DNA of 43,799 nt from Prevotella sp. (GTDB lineage Bacteria > Bacteroidota > Bacteroidia > Bacteroidales > Bacteroidaceae), in the NCBI GenBank assembly GCA_022764085.1, contig JALERP010000116.1, positions 1 to 43,799 of the forward strand. The letters are read 5' to 3'. This document shows, piece after piece, positions 1 to 8,070 of this stretch. Position 1 is the stretch's first letter, and each line of letters opens with the position of its first letter. Both the position numbers and the translations under genes were made by a program. Under the pieces are notes generated by a model, which ran no database searches, had not been told where the DNA came from, and saw nothing but the letters and a program-made list of their open reading frames with translations.

Positions 1-1
1 G

Positions 2-75
2 AGCCTCTTGTCGGATTCGAACCAACGACCCCGAGATTACAAATCACGTGCTCTGGCCAACTGAGCTAAAGAGGC
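2..75 (-). tRNA. tRNA-Thr (anticodon TGT)
   Basis: Read on the minus strand, this folds as a complete cloverleaf. The acceptor arms GCCTCTT (75-69) and AAGAGGC (9-3) pair perfectly, the D stem is GCTC/GAGC, and the T arm contains TTCGAATCC. The anticodon loop TTTGTAA gives anticodon TGT (complement of 39-41), which reads threonine ACA codons. The discriminator base is position 2, and any encoded CCA would lie outside the window. The anticodon stem has one U-U mismatch. Its 5' end is 4 nt from the SRP RNA, so the two are probably one precursor. Confidence 0.96.
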
Positions 76-79
76 GGGT

Positions 80-175
80 GGGCAAGCTACTTACATCGCG
101 CCGCTACAACCAACTACCTTTGCTACGTTCCCGTCCTGGAGGATTCGAAGGGAGCTGGCCGTGTAAGACTTGCCC
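80..175 (-). ncRNA. ffs: Signal recognition particle RNA (4.5S type)
   Basis: The minus-strand RNA begins GGGCAAG and ends CTTGCCC, forming a terminal helix that continues with CTTACA/TGTAAG. The apical part carries the conserved SRP domain IV: CAGGACGGGAACGTAGCAA aligns with the E. coli segment CAGGTCCGGAAGGAAGCAG, including the GGAA tetraloop region and the asymmetric AGCA loop that binds Ffh. The length of about 96 nt fits the short bacterial type without an Alu domain. A Bacteroidota promoter lies just upstream (197-228), and tRNA-Thr follows after 4 nt. The exact ends are inferred from the helix. Confidence 0.88.
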
Positions 176-196
176 GTCTTTTTTCTTAAGCGGGTG

Positions 197-228
197 CAAA
201 GGTAGGCATTTTTTTTTGATTATGCAAA
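197..228 (-). promoter_or_regulatory. Promoter for SRP RNA and tRNA-Thr
   Basis: On the minus strand, TTTG (228-225) is followed after 20 nt by TACCTTTG (204-197). This matches the Bacteroidota primary sigma consensus TTTG-N(19-21)-TAnnTTTG. The start point would fall about 15 nt before the SRP RNA helix. Confidence 0.8.
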
Positions 229-265
229 CTTTTCAGTGGAAATTTTGCTTTTTTATGGCATTTTA

Positions 266-297
266 TTTGATAATATGCCTTATATTTCGTAACTTTG
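266..297 (+). promoter_or_regulatory. Promoter for the DUF4199/MgtC genes
   Basis: TTTG (266-269), a 20-nt spacer, then TAACTTTG (290-297), which is a full match to the Bacteroidota consensus. The downstream ATG at 324 is 26 nt beyond the element. Confidence 0.8.
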
Positions 298-323
298 CAC
301 CGAAAAACTTAATTTCTTGATAA

Positions 324-872
324 ATGACAACAGAAGAATACATACAGTTGAGAGCTTTTGCTCGTGTTGACGGCACTTATGTCGGAATACTATGGATAGC
401 CAGTTTCGCATGTTATCTTGGAGGGCTTAGTTCGCCTATGTTAGGTCTCATTGCTGGCATCATAGCCATCCTAAGTCCTTTTTTTGCCGTGAAGCGTCTG
501 ACAAAGTTCCGCGATGATATTCGCGAAGGCGAAATATCTGGTAGGCGTTCCATGCTTTATTATGCACTGATGTTCTTTTATGCCTCGCTTTTGTTTGCGT
601 TGATTCAGTATCTCTATTTCGCCTTCATCGACGGCGGCTATCTGATGCGCGAATACACTTCGCTCCTGTCTTCTAGCGATATGAAGGAGGCGATGAAGGT
701 GTATGGAATAACATACGAGCAGATGATGCAGGGGGTGAAAGAGTTTGCTGACGCATCACCGATAATGACTGCTCTGAACATTATGACTATGAACATAACC
801 ATTGGCATCTTTTTGAGTTTGCCTGTGGCGTTGGTTGTGAAAAGGGGAGTAAAAAGTGGCAAAATGGAGTAA
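324..872 (+). CDS. DUF4199 family membrane protein
   Basis: The protein has 182 residues and matches the Bacteroidota-specific DUF4199 family. Hydrophobic segments lie near residues 20-36, 38-55, 78-102 and 148-170, giving about four membrane spans. Between the last two is a soluble loop with the family-like stretch YGITYEQMMQGVKEFAD. The family has no established biochemical role and is predicted to sit in the inner membrane. The start at 324 is supported by the promoter ending 26 nt upstream; no clear Shine-Dalgarno is seen. It probably forms an operon with the MgtC-like gene 20 nt downstream. From memory, in many relatives DUF4199 lies beside a GT2 glycosyltransferase, which here is elsewhere (18211-19173). 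Confidence 0.85.
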   Translation: MTTEEYIQLRAFARVDGTYVGILWIASFACYLGGLSSPMLGLIAGIIAILSPFFAVKRLTKFRDDIREGEISGRRSMLYYALMFFYASLLFALIQYLYFAFIDGGYLMREYTSLLSSSDMKEAMKVYGITYEQMMQGVKEFADASPIMTALNIMTMNITIGIFLSLPVALVVKRGVKSGKME

Positions 873-892
873 AAGACAATAGTGTAATTATT

Positions 893-1552
893 ATGGATTT
901 TACAGGTAATGAAATACAGATGACCATACGACTTGCAGTGGCCATGCTATTGGGTGGACTTATTGGCATAGAGCGTGAATACCGTGCGAAAGATGCAGGA
1001 TTCCGCACTCACTTTCTTGTGGCCTTGGGCAGTGCGCTTTTTTGCATAGTGTCGCAATTCGGTTTCGGATTCGAGTTGAAGGATTCATCGCGAGTGGCTG
1101 CTCAGGTGGTGTCGGGTATTGGTTTCCTGGGTGCGGGAACCATCATCTTCCAAAAGAATGTGGTTCGTGGACTTACCACAGCCGCCGGTTTGTGGGTGAC
1201 GGCAGCAATCGGTTTGGCTTGCGGCACTGGTATGTTCATTGCCGCGGTGATGACTACAATTATGGTGCTCATTGGTCTTGAGATACTTAGTGTCATAATC
1301 CCCCGCGTCAGCACATCAGTTGTGATGTTGTCATTTTCTGCCACTTCGCAGGAGAGTGTCAAGAAGGCGATAAAGGAAATTAGGCGCAATTGCGTAGAGA
1401 TAATTTCCTACGAACTGAAGGAGCGCAAGACGAGTCATGGCGAGATTTTCGAGGCAAGCCTTTCGATGAAGGTCAAGCGTGACAACCGCAATGAGCAACT
1501 TATTGAGTATCTGAACGAGTTTGATGATGTAACCATATCCAGCGTCGAGTAA
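893..1552 (+). CDS. MgtC/SapB family membrane protein
   Basis: The protein has 219 residues. The N-terminal two thirds is the MgtC fold: several membrane helices with the signature LIGIEREYRAKDAGFRTH (about residues 24-41), then SGIGFLGAGTIIF and LTTAAGLWVTAAIGLACGTG. The last 80 or so residues form a soluble ACT-like C-terminal domain. MgtC proteins are inner-membrane factors linked to magnesium limitation and to control of the F-ATPase in some pathogens; most relatives are uncharacterised. It follows DUF4199 by 20 nt and ends 7 nt before the convergent ABC ATPase gene, leaving no room for a separate terminator. Confidence 0.9.
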   Translation: MDFTGNEIQMTIRLAVAMLLGGLIGIEREYRAKDAGFRTHFLVALGSALFCIVSQFGFGFELKDSSRVAAQVVSGIGFLGAGTIIFQKNVVRGLTTAAGLWVTAAIGLACGTGMFIAAVMTTIMVLIGLEILSVIIPRVSTSVVMLSFSATSQESVKKAIKEIRRNCVEIISYELKERKTSHGEIFEASLSMKVKRDNRNEQLIEYLNEFDDVTISSVE

Positions 1553-1559
1553 GTAATTC

Positions 1560-2372
1560 TTATTCTATGCGGATAGTTAGCGTCTTAGGGTCGAAGTGTA
1601 TTCCTTCGCCCTCTATGAACCTTGGCAGAATGCCGTTTTCGGCGAGGGCGTGAGGCGAACCGATGGTCAGTGTGCGGCTTTTGTCGTTATGTTTTTCCAT
1701 CAGCCATATGTTGTCGGCAATCTGCAGAGCCATGCTGACGTCATGAGTGGAGAGGAAAATGATTTTTCCCGTTTTCCTTGCCAGCGACCTTAGCAGCCGC
1801 ATCATCTCTACCTTGCTCGGAAAATCGAGAAAAGCTGTTGGTTCGTCGAGATAAATTACTGGCGTTTGTTGTGCCAATGCCTTGGCAATCATCACCTTCT
1901 GGCGTTCGCCGTCGCTGAGGGTGTCAATCATCCGTTTGCTTAATTCGGATATGCCTACCATCTCCATTGCCTTGTCAACAATGCGGTTGTCCTCTTCGCC
2001 GAGTGAACCCCAAAAACCGGTGTATGGCGAACGGCCAAGGGCAACCATCTCTCTTGCCGATATATTCTGAATGTCAGGTTTTGAAGTAAGTACCACACCT
2101 ATGAGTTTTGCCAACTCCTTGTCGGAGTATTCTGTGATGTCCTTGTGCCCATTTCTGCCGTTGTCGGAAATAAGGATATTGCCACCCAGTTTAGGCAGGA
2201 ATCCTGACAGGGTTTTCAACAGTGTGGATTTTCCCACGCCGTTGGCACCAAGGAGACAAGTGAGCTGTCCTTCATTAAGACAACCATTCAAATGGCTGCC
2301 TATTGTCTTGATATTCTTCGACCTTGCACCGTAGCCGATGCACAAGTCCCTAATTTCTATTCTGTTTGGCAT
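1560..2372 (-). CDS. ABC transporter ATP-binding protein, FecE/BtuD type
   Basis: The protein has 270 residues and is a single nucleotide-binding domain. It carries Walker A GANGVGKST (about residues 42-50), Q-loop region, signature LSDGERQKVMIAKA, Walker B VIYLDEPTAF and the switch histidine in STHDVSMAL. The stretch VALGRSPYTGFWG is typical of ATPases that power import of iron-siderophore, haem or cobalamin through FecCD-type permeases. No permease or binding-protein gene is adjacent, so its partners must be elsewhere and the substrate cannot be assigned. It lies 13 nt downstream of the CyuA-like gene and may be cotranscribed with it. Confidence 0.9.
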   Translation of the reverse strand: MPNRIEIRDLCIGYGARSKNIKTIGSHLNGCLNEGQLTCLLGANGVGKSTLLKTLSGFLPKLGGNILISDNGRNGHKDITEYSDKELAKLIGVVLTSKPDIQNISAREMVALGRSPYTGFWGSLGEEDNRIVDKAMEMVGISELSKRMIDTLSDGERQKVMIAKALAQQTPVIYLDEPTAFLDFPSKVEMMRLLRSLARKTGKIIFLSTHDVSMALQIADNIWLMEKHNDKSRTLTIGSPHALAENGILPRFIEGEGIHFDPKTLTIRIE

Positions 2373-2385
2373 CCCTTGTCAGTGA

Positions 2386-3753
2386 TTAGCATCCCTTGTG
2401 GGTCATGATATTCAGAACCATATCATCAGTGGCTCTCATGGCGTCGGCACCTATGCTTGTAAGGTTGTGGATGCTCTTGTCAACATCGTCGTCGATGATT
2501 CCCTCTGCGCTTGTCACGCTCTTGCCCTCCATCGAGAGCAGTGCGGAAAGAATGGCAGTTGAGACTCCCGATGAAATCTTCAAGGCGCAACTGGGTTTTG
2601 CTCCGTCGCAAATCATACCGGTGAGGTTGGCAATCATGTTTTTCACTGAATGACAGATGCGCTGATAGTCGCCTCCCATAAGATAGGTGATACCGCAACT
2701 GCTGCCTATGCTTGCCACTACACAACCGCAGAGAGCAGAGAGCTTGCCGAGGCTTTGTTTGATATATATGGCAGTCAAGTGGCTGAGAGCCAGTGCCCTT
2801 ATTAGTTCTTCCTCAGTGTTTTCGTTTTCTATGGCATATACCACTACGGGGTTGGTGGCGCATATGCCCTGATTACCGCTACCGCTGTTGCTCATCACCG
2901 GGATCATCGCTCCCCCCATACGGGCATCGCATGCAGAAGCCGTCTTGGCAATGATGTGCGAGAAAATGCTGTTGCCGAAGATTCCCTTGGCGAGGGGGCG
3001 GTCGATGGTTTTGCCGAGGTTGTGACCGTAGTTGCCGAGGATGGCCTCGCGGGCGGCATTCATATTGTATTCCTTAGTTTGGAGGATGAAGCGGATCTCT
3101 TCTATCGGGGTCTCAGTGGCGAAATCATGCACCATCTTTAGATTGAGCTGGATGTCCTCTTGGTCGCAGGGGGAGGATAGGGAGGAGGAAGAGGAGGAGC
3201 TCTCGTTGCTGACGCAACGGCCACTGGGGCTGTTGACTGATGGGGCGCCGATGTTTAACTCTATGGCGCCGCTGGCGTTTTCTATAAAGATGAAACGGGT
3301 GTGGCTGCCGGAGATGATGGCCTTTGAACGGAGGGATGCGAATGACGCTGATGATGCGTAGCAGGTGACTTCGATGTATAGCTTCTCGGTGATGCCTTCC
3401 TTGAGTTTTATTATGATGTCGTGCTCTTGCATGTATTTTTTGCCTTCTGCAAGAGTTGTGGGGGTGAGGTCGCGCAATACTTCCAACTGGTATTCGGAAC
3501 GACCGATACAAGCCCCAAGAGCTACGGCAATGGGAAGGCCAATCATGCCAGTGCCAGGTATGCCCACTCCCATGGCGTTCTTTAAGATGTTGGCGGAAAG
3601 CAATACTTCGATTCTTTCCGGCATTGTTCCGAGAGCCTCTTTCGCCCTTGCAGTGGCAAGAGCGACCGCCATCGGTTCCGTACAACCGATGGCAGGCACT
3701 ACTTCCTTGTGTATCAGAGAGATAATCCTATCTCGTGTTTCCTTATCTAACAT
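2386..3753 (-). CDS. CyuA-like L-cysteine desulfidase (UPF0597/YhaM family)
   Basis: The protein has 455 residues. Family motifs are AIGCTEPMAVALATARA (about 21-37), GVGIPGTGMIGLPIA (62-76), MSNSGSGNQGICATNP (287-302) and the Cys-rich stretch LCGCVVASIG (341-350). Members degrade cysteine to sulfide, ammonia and pyruvate with an oxygen-sensitive [4Fe-4S] cluster. Cys24, Cys298 and cysteines near 342-353 are candidate ligands here; this assignment is inferred. Compared with the family there is an insertion at about residues 172-198 with a run of seven serines. Neighbours are dsbD 40 nt upstream and an ABC ATPase 13 nt downstream. The old label serine dehydratase alpha is the likely alternative annotation. 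Confidence 0.85.
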   Translation of the reverse strand: MLDKETRDRIISLIHKEVVPAIGCTEPMAVALATARAKEALGTMPERIEVLLSANILKNAMGVGIPGTGMIGLPIAVALGACIGRSEYQLEVLRDLTPTTLAEGKKYMQEHDIIIKLKEGITEKLYIEVTCYASSASFASLRSKAIISGSHTRFIFIENASGAIELNIGAPSVNSPSGRCVSNESSSSSSSLSSPCDQEDIQLNLKMVHDFATETPIEEIRFILQTKEYNMNAAREAILGNYGHNLGKTIDRPLAKGIFGNSIFSHIIAKTASACDARMGGAMIPVMSNSGSGNQGICATNPVVVYAIENENTEEELIRALALSHLTAIYIKQSLGKLSALCGCVVASIGSSCGITYLMGGDYQRICHSVKNMIANLTGMICDGAKPSCALKISSGVSTAILSALLSMEGKSVTSAEGIIDDDVDKSIHNLTSIGADAMRATDDMVLNIMTHKGC

Positions 3754-3793
3754 GAAATTGTTGCTCTATACAAATAATGAAATACTCGTTTTC

Positions 3794-5836
3794 TTATTTC
3801 TTGAAATTGTCAATACCCAACTGCAGATAGTCGATGTAGGCGTTGATGTCCTCGTCATACGAACGTGAACCGGCGAGTGGCTTGCCCTTGTTGTCTATCA
3901 ATACATAGAACGGCTGGGTGTTGGCACCGAACTTCACTCGCTGCAGATAGCTCCACTTGTCACCTACGGTGCGCAGAGTGCGATTCTGACCGTTTTCTGT
4001 CACTGTCATGGGTTCTGAAAGCGGTGTCTTGTCGTCAACATACAGAGAGATAAGTACGTATTTCTCGTTGAGCATGTCAGCCACCTTCGGATCTGTCCAT
4101 ACGGCGGCTTCCATCTTGCGGCAGTTGACACAACCGAAGCCGGTGAAGTCAATCATAACCGGCTTACCTTCAGCTTGTGCAGCAGCCATACCTGACTCAT
4201 AGTCATGGTATTTGGCTTCCACAGATGCCTTATGGAGATTGAAGTCCTGGGTGTTCATTGGAGGTGCGAAGGCACTGATGGCCTTCAATGGTGCGCCCCA
4301 CAATCCGGGAATCATATAGATGGCAAAGGCAAGTGAAATCATTGCTAAGAAGAACTGTGGCACGTTGGTACGGTTGCCCTCGTCGTCATGTGGGAACTTA
4401 AGCCATCCGAGAAGATAAATTCCAAGAAGACCGAATATTACAATCCACAGCGATAGGAAGGTCTCACGGTCGAGGATATGCCAGCCGTAGGCAAGGTCTG
4501 CCACCGACAGGAACTTCAAAGCGAATGCAAGCTCGATGAATCCTAAAACAACCTTCACTACATTCATCCAACCGCCTGACTTCGGAGCAGACTTAAGCAA
4601 GCTCGGGAACATGGCGAAGAGTGTGAATGGTATGGCAAGGGCGATTGCAAAGCCAAGCATGCCGATGGTGGGGGCAAGGATGCTGCCTTGGGTACTTACC
4701 GCCACAAGCAGAAATCCTATTATAGGTCCTGTGCATGAGAAAGACACAAGAGTGAGGGTGAATGCCATAAGGAAGATGCTCAGCATGCCGCTGGTGTTCT
4801 CCGACTTGGCATCAATCTTGTTGCTCCATGATGAAGGCAGTGTGATTTCGAACGCCCCGAAGAATGATGCGGCGAAGACTACCAGCAAGAGACAGAAGAA
4901 GATGTTGAATAAGGCATTGGTGGAGAGGGCGTTAAGCGCGCTTGCTCCGAAGAGCATTGTCACTACAAGACCCAATACCACATAGATTACCACGATGGAG
5001 ATACCATAGGTGACGGCTTCGCGGATGGCCTTTGAGCGCTCCTTGTTGCGCTTGAGGAAGAAGCTCACTGTCATGGGGATGATGGGCCATACGCAGGGAG
5101 TCAGAAGTGCAAGGAATCCGCCTACGAAACCTGCGAAGAAAATATAGAAAAGGGAGGAGTCGGTAGGGGTGTCCTCGTAGGCCTTCAGCTCGCTGATGAC
5201 GGGAGACCAGAGGGAGGAGGCGTCTGCGGCATTAAGGGAGGAAACAGCAGCAGCTGTATCGGGGGCGAGGGCGACATCGGGGTCGGGAGCTGCGGAGCTC
5301 GACGCTGACTCGCCGAGTACTGGGGCTGATTGGGCGGCGGCTGATGGAGTGGGGGTTCCCTTATCGGCATCCTTGGATACTGCTGGCGATTTGCCGCTCT
5401 TGGTCAGTGATACCTGGGTTGGCGGGAGGCATGTCTCGTCGTTGCAGGCACCGAACTCGAGATAACAGTCGATGGAGTAGTCGGGTTTGGTGAACTTGAT
5501 TTTCTGTATGAAGGTGACACTGCCCTCAAAATAGCGCAGCTTCATGCCGAACATATTGTCGAACTGTGATATTTCCTTACCCTTGTGGGTTAGTGAACCA
5601 ATAGTCTTCACGCCGTCCATTTTGACGGGATTGAATGTGGCGGAAATAGGTCCGTCGTTTCCAAGACCTGTTGAATACACATGCCAGCCGTTGTCGATCT
5701 TTGCGGCAAACACAATCTGAGCCTCGTCGCCGCTGAGCATCTCCAGTTTTGATGTGAAATGTACTGGGTCGAGCATCTGTGCATTTGCGCATACTGTCAC
5801 GACGAGCGTCGTAAGGATAGATAATAACTTTCTCAT
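3794..5836 (-). CDS. dsbD: Thiol:disulfide interchange protein DsbD
   Basis: The 680-residue protein has the complete three-part DsbD architecture. A signal peptide (residues 1-19, ending ANAQ) leads to a periplasmic alpha domain with its cysteine pair at 131 and 136 (CNDETC). A membrane domain of eight or so helices follows, with Cys248 (TPCVWP) and Cys368 (SFSCTGP). The C-terminal thioredoxin-like domain carries CVNC at 569-572. DsbD moves electrons from cytoplasmic thioredoxin to periplasmic substrates. A 60-residue Ala/Ser/Pro-rich linker (about 148-212) separates the alpha and membrane domains and is unusually long and low in complexity. The gene is followed after 40 nt by the CyuA-like gene. 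Confidence 0.95.
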   Translation of the reverse strand: MRKLLSILTTLVVTVCANAQMLDPVHFTSKLEMLSGDEAQIVFAAKIDNGWHVYSTGLGNDGPISATFNPVKMDGVKTIGSLTHKGKEISQFDNMFGMKLRYFEGSVTFIQKIKFTKPDYSIDCYLEFGACNDETCLPPTQVSLTKSGKSPAVSKDADKGTPTPSAAAQSAPVLGESASSSAAPDPDVALAPDTAAAVSSLNAADASSLWSPVISELKAYEDTPTDSSLFYIFFAGFVGGFLALLTPCVWPIIPMTVSFFLKRNKERSKAIREAVTYGISIVVIYVVLGLVVTMLFGASALNALSTNALFNIFFCLLLVVFAASFFGAFEITLPSSWSNKIDAKSENTSGMLSIFLMAFTLTLVSFSCTGPIIGFLLVAVSTQGSILAPTIGMLGFAIALAIPFTLFAMFPSLLKSAPKSGGWMNVVKVVLGFIELAFALKFLSVADLAYGWHILDRETFLSLWIVIFGLLGIYLLGWLKFPHDDEGNRTNVPQFFLAMISLAFAIYMIPGLWGAPLKAISAFAPPMNTQDFNLHKASVEAKYHDYESGMAAAQAEGKPVMIDFTGFGCVNCRKMEAAVWTDPKVADMLNEKYVLISLYVDDKTPLSEPMTVTENGQNRTLRTVGDKWSYLQRVKFGANTQPFYVLIDNKGKPLAGSRSYDEDINAYIDYLQLGIDNFKK

Positions 5837-5930
5837 TTCGTACTGTTTTTTTAGTTTAACCTATATATATAACAAGGTGGGAATAATAATAGGTATTTAA
5901 TATTGCAAAAATTAACTCTTTTAAGTCTTT

Positions 5931-6680
5931 TTATCTCAAATCAAGTTCCACAGGGCAATGGTCACTTCCCATAATTCCTGTGTGAATCTTGGCATCAGAG
6001 ATTCTCTCGTCCAGTCGTTTTGACGTTACGAAATAGTCGATACGCCATCCCGTATTCTTCTCTCTTGCCTTGAATCGGTATGACCACCATGAGTAAGTCA
6101 CCTGTTCGGGATAAAGATGCCGGAAGGTGTCTGTGAATCCGTTTTCGAGCCAATTTGTGAACTTTCCCCTTTCCTCGTCGGTGAATCCGGGGTTCATACG
6201 GTTGGTCTTGGGATTCTTGAGGTCAATCTCCTGGTGCGCCACGTTGAGGTCGCCACATACGATGACCGGCTTTTTGGCGTCGAGAGCCTTTATATATGCG
6301 AGGAAGTCATCCTCCCACCTCATTCTATATTCAAGTCTCTTGAGACCGTCCTGGGCATTAGGCACATATACGCACACAAGATAAAAGTCTGCCATCTCAA
6401 GCGTGATTACCCGTCCCTCGTGATCATGCTCTTCTATTCCGATGCCGTATGCGACATTCATGGGTTGGTGCCTTGTGAAGACAGCCGTTCCCGAATACCC
6501 TTTCTTTTCGGCATAGTTCCAATAGGAGGTATATCCTTCAAATTCAAGGTCGAGCTGACCCGCCTGCATCTTTGTTTCCTGCAGACAGAAGAAGTCGGCG
6601 TCGAGTTGCTTGAACACGTCGCAGAATCCCTTTCCGGCGCAAGCCCTTAGTCCGTTGACATTCCATGATATGAATTTCAT
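5931..6680 (-). CDS. xth: Exodeoxyribonuclease III (AP endonuclease)
   Basis: The 249-residue product starts [13 protein letters not shown], the canonical N-terminus of the ExoIII/ExoA family. Further motifs are CLQETKM (catalytic Glu), VCGDLNVAH (Asp/Asn pair) and the terminal [11 protein letters not shown] with the catalytic Asp-His. It cuts DNA 5' to abasic sites in base-excision repair and has 3'-5' exonuclease activity. I chose the ATG at 6680 because AAGGA lies 5 nt upstream; an in-frame TTG 21 nt earlier would place seven non-conserved residues before the core. The gene lies downstream of ribH, separated by a hairpin. Confidence 0.95.
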   Translation of the reverse strand: MKFISWNVNGLRACAGKGFCDVFKQLDADFFCLQETKMQAGQLDLEFEGYTSYWNYAEKKGYSGTAVFTRHQPMNVAYGIGIEEHDHEGRVITLEMADFYLVCVYVPNAQDGLKRLEYRMRWEDDFLAYIKALDAKKPVIVCGDLNVAHQEIDLKNPKTNRMNPGFTDEERGKFTNWLENGFTDTFRHLYPEQVTYSWWSYRFKAREKNTGWRIDYFVTSKRLDERISDAKIHTGIMGSDHCPVELDLR

Positions 6681-6704
6681 AATATCCTTATATTTAATCA
6701 AATA

Positions 6705-6730
6705 AGGGAGCGAATAGTTATCCGCTCCCT
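6705..6730 (-). terminator. Hairpin after ribH, probable terminator
   Basis: AGGGAGCG (6705-6712) and CGCTCCCT (6723-6730) form an 8-bp stem with a 10-nt loop. On the minus strand it is followed by TTATTTGATT, which is T-rich but not a perfect U-run. It lies 19 nt after the ribH stop and could end or attenuate transcription before the exonuclease III gene. Confidence 0.6.
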
Positions 6731-6749
6731 ATACAAATATTATTAATAA

Positions 6750-7226
6750 TTAGAATTTTGCCATCTTGATGGCGTCGATTGCACACTCGTCGCCTTTATT
6801 ACCCAGCTTTCCGCCGCTTCTGTCCTTGGCTTGTTCCATGTTCTCGGTGGTCAGAAGTCCATAGATGATTGGAATCTCACTCGAGGTGTTGAGTTTGGCA
6901 ATGCCGTAGGTAACTCCCTGACAGATATAGTCGAAATGTGGTGTCTCGCCTCTGATAACGCTTCCGAGGATTATGATGGCGTCATATTCGCCTCGCATAG
7001 TCATCTGGTGGGCACCATAGATTAGCTCGAAACTTCCCGGCACCGTTTTCACGTGGATGTTCTCTGGCAGTGCACCGTGCTTTTCCAACGTTGTGACAGC
7101 ACCTTTGAGCAGTGCGTCGGTGATTTCCGGGTTCCATTCCGCCACGACTATTCCGAAGCACATGTTGCTTGCGTCGGGAATTGACTTGCTGTCGTAGTCA
7201 GACAGGTTGTGATATGCTGTAGCCAT
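6750..7226 (-). CDS. ribH: 6,7-dimethyl-8-ribityllumazine synthase
   Basis: The protein has 158 residues, the usual length for icosahedral lumazine synthases. It carries VPGSFEL (substrate phosphate region), [15 protein letters not shown] with the catalytic histidine, and [16 protein letters not shown]. The enzyme condenses 5-amino-6-ribitylamino-uracil with dihydroxybutanone phosphate in riboflavin synthesis. No other rib gene is nearby. Its ATG starts directly after the stop codon of the TPR gene (7227), so the two are almost certainly translated from one mRNA. Confidence 0.95.
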   Translation of the reverse strand: MATAYHNLSDYDSKSIPDASNMCFGIVVAEWNPEITDALLKGAVTTLEKHGALPENIHVKTVPGSFELIYGAHQMTMRGEYDAIIILGSVIRGETPHFDYICQGVTYGIAKLNTSSEIPIIYGLLTTENMEQAKDRSGGKLGNKGDECAIDAIKMAKF

Positions 7227-7904
7227 TTACTTGGATGCGCGTTCGATATATTTGTCTATTGTCTGATACTGCATTGAGTACATATACTTCTCCTTAACCT
7301 CCTTGTAGAGCTCGAGAGCCTCGGCCGCCTTGCCCTGGCTTTCGAGGATTTCCCCGGCCTGGATGAGGAATGTAGGAGAAAGACTGTTGTTGTCAGCCTT
7401 CTTGGCAGCGTTCTTCAGATGGTTGACAGCCTTGTCAAGCTGGTTGAGGTGAGCGTAGGCATTGCCAAGGGCACCCTCAGCGGCAGGGCTGATCATCTTG
7501 TCGTCCTGTGCGTCATACTGCTCAAGATACTTGGCTGCCTCTGTCCATTTGCCGAGCTGGGCATAGCAGAGTCCTGCATAAAGATTGGCGAGATTACCGG
7601 CATCGGTGTTGCTGAAGTCATCAGCCACCTTCAAGAATCCGGTGTATCCTGCACCGTCGCCATTGAGAGCCTTTTCGAAAAGCTCCTGCTGGAAATACTC
7701 CTGTCCCTTGGCGAGCGCTGTGCTTGCCTTGTCCTCACGGGGGGCAGATACATACTGCTTGTAAACAACTACTCCGGCTACTACCACAATTGCTGCGAGT
7801 ACGCCTACGATGATGGCCTTCTTGTATTTGAGGAAGAAGGCCTCGGATTTGTTAAGGGTCTCCTCGAAGCCGAGTGCACCCTCTTGTTCATTAATTTTTG
7901 CCAT
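7227..7904 (-). CDS. Membrane-anchored TPR protein
   Basis: The protein has 225 residues. A short cytoplasmic N-terminus is followed by one membrane helix at about 33-51 (KAIIVGVLAAIVVVAGVVVY). The rest is helical with recognisable TPR-like repeats (AGLCYAQLGKWTEAAKYLEQY, GALGNAYAHLNQLDKAVNHL). The layout resembles YfgM-type proteins, whose E. coli member is associated with the Sec translocon and envelope stress. That role is only an analogy here. It is the first gene of a unit with ribH and has a promoter at 7966-7997. Confidence 0.8.
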   Translation of the reverse strand: MAKINEQEGALGFEETLNKSEAFFLKYKKAIIVGVLAAIVVVAGVVVYKQYVSAPREDKASTALAKGQEYFQQELFEKALNGDGAGYTGFLKVADDFSNTDAGNLANLYAGLCYAQLGKWTEAAKYLEQYDAQDDKMISPAAEGALGNAYAHLNQLDKAVNHLKNAAKKADNNSLSPTFLIQAGEILESQGKAAEALELYKEVKEKYMYSMQYQTIDKYIERASK

Positions 7905-7965
7905 TTATTGTCTTTTGTTTTATTTTTTTTCTAATGATTTGCGTGTTATTGACACAATTTGGGGG

Positions 7966-7997
7966 CAAAATTACCAAAAAAATAGCAGATAATGAAA
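7966..7997 (-). promoter_or_regulatory. Promoter for the TPR-ribH unit
   Basis: On the minus strand TAATTTTG (7973-7966) is preceded after 20 nt by TTTC (7997-7994), one base off consensus. It is divergent from the recF promoter (8014-8045), so the 166-nt gap holds back-to-back promoters. Confidence 0.65.
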
Positions 7998-8013
7998 TTT
8001 ATTGCCGACTTTT

Positions 8014-8045
8014 TTTGCTTTTAACCGCAAAAACTTGTAACTTTG
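8014..8045 (+). promoter_or_regulatory. Promoter for recF
   Basis: TTTG (8014-8017), a 20-nt spacer, and TAACTTTG (8038-8045) fully match the Bacteroidota consensus. The recF ATG is 25 nt beyond. Confidence 0.8.
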
Positions 8046-8070
8046 CACTAAAAATACGTATTTTAGGCCA

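Noticed and set aside
48..320. 90-codon plus-strand frame
   Set aside because: It runs antisense through tRNA-Thr and SRP RNA and across promoter sequence.
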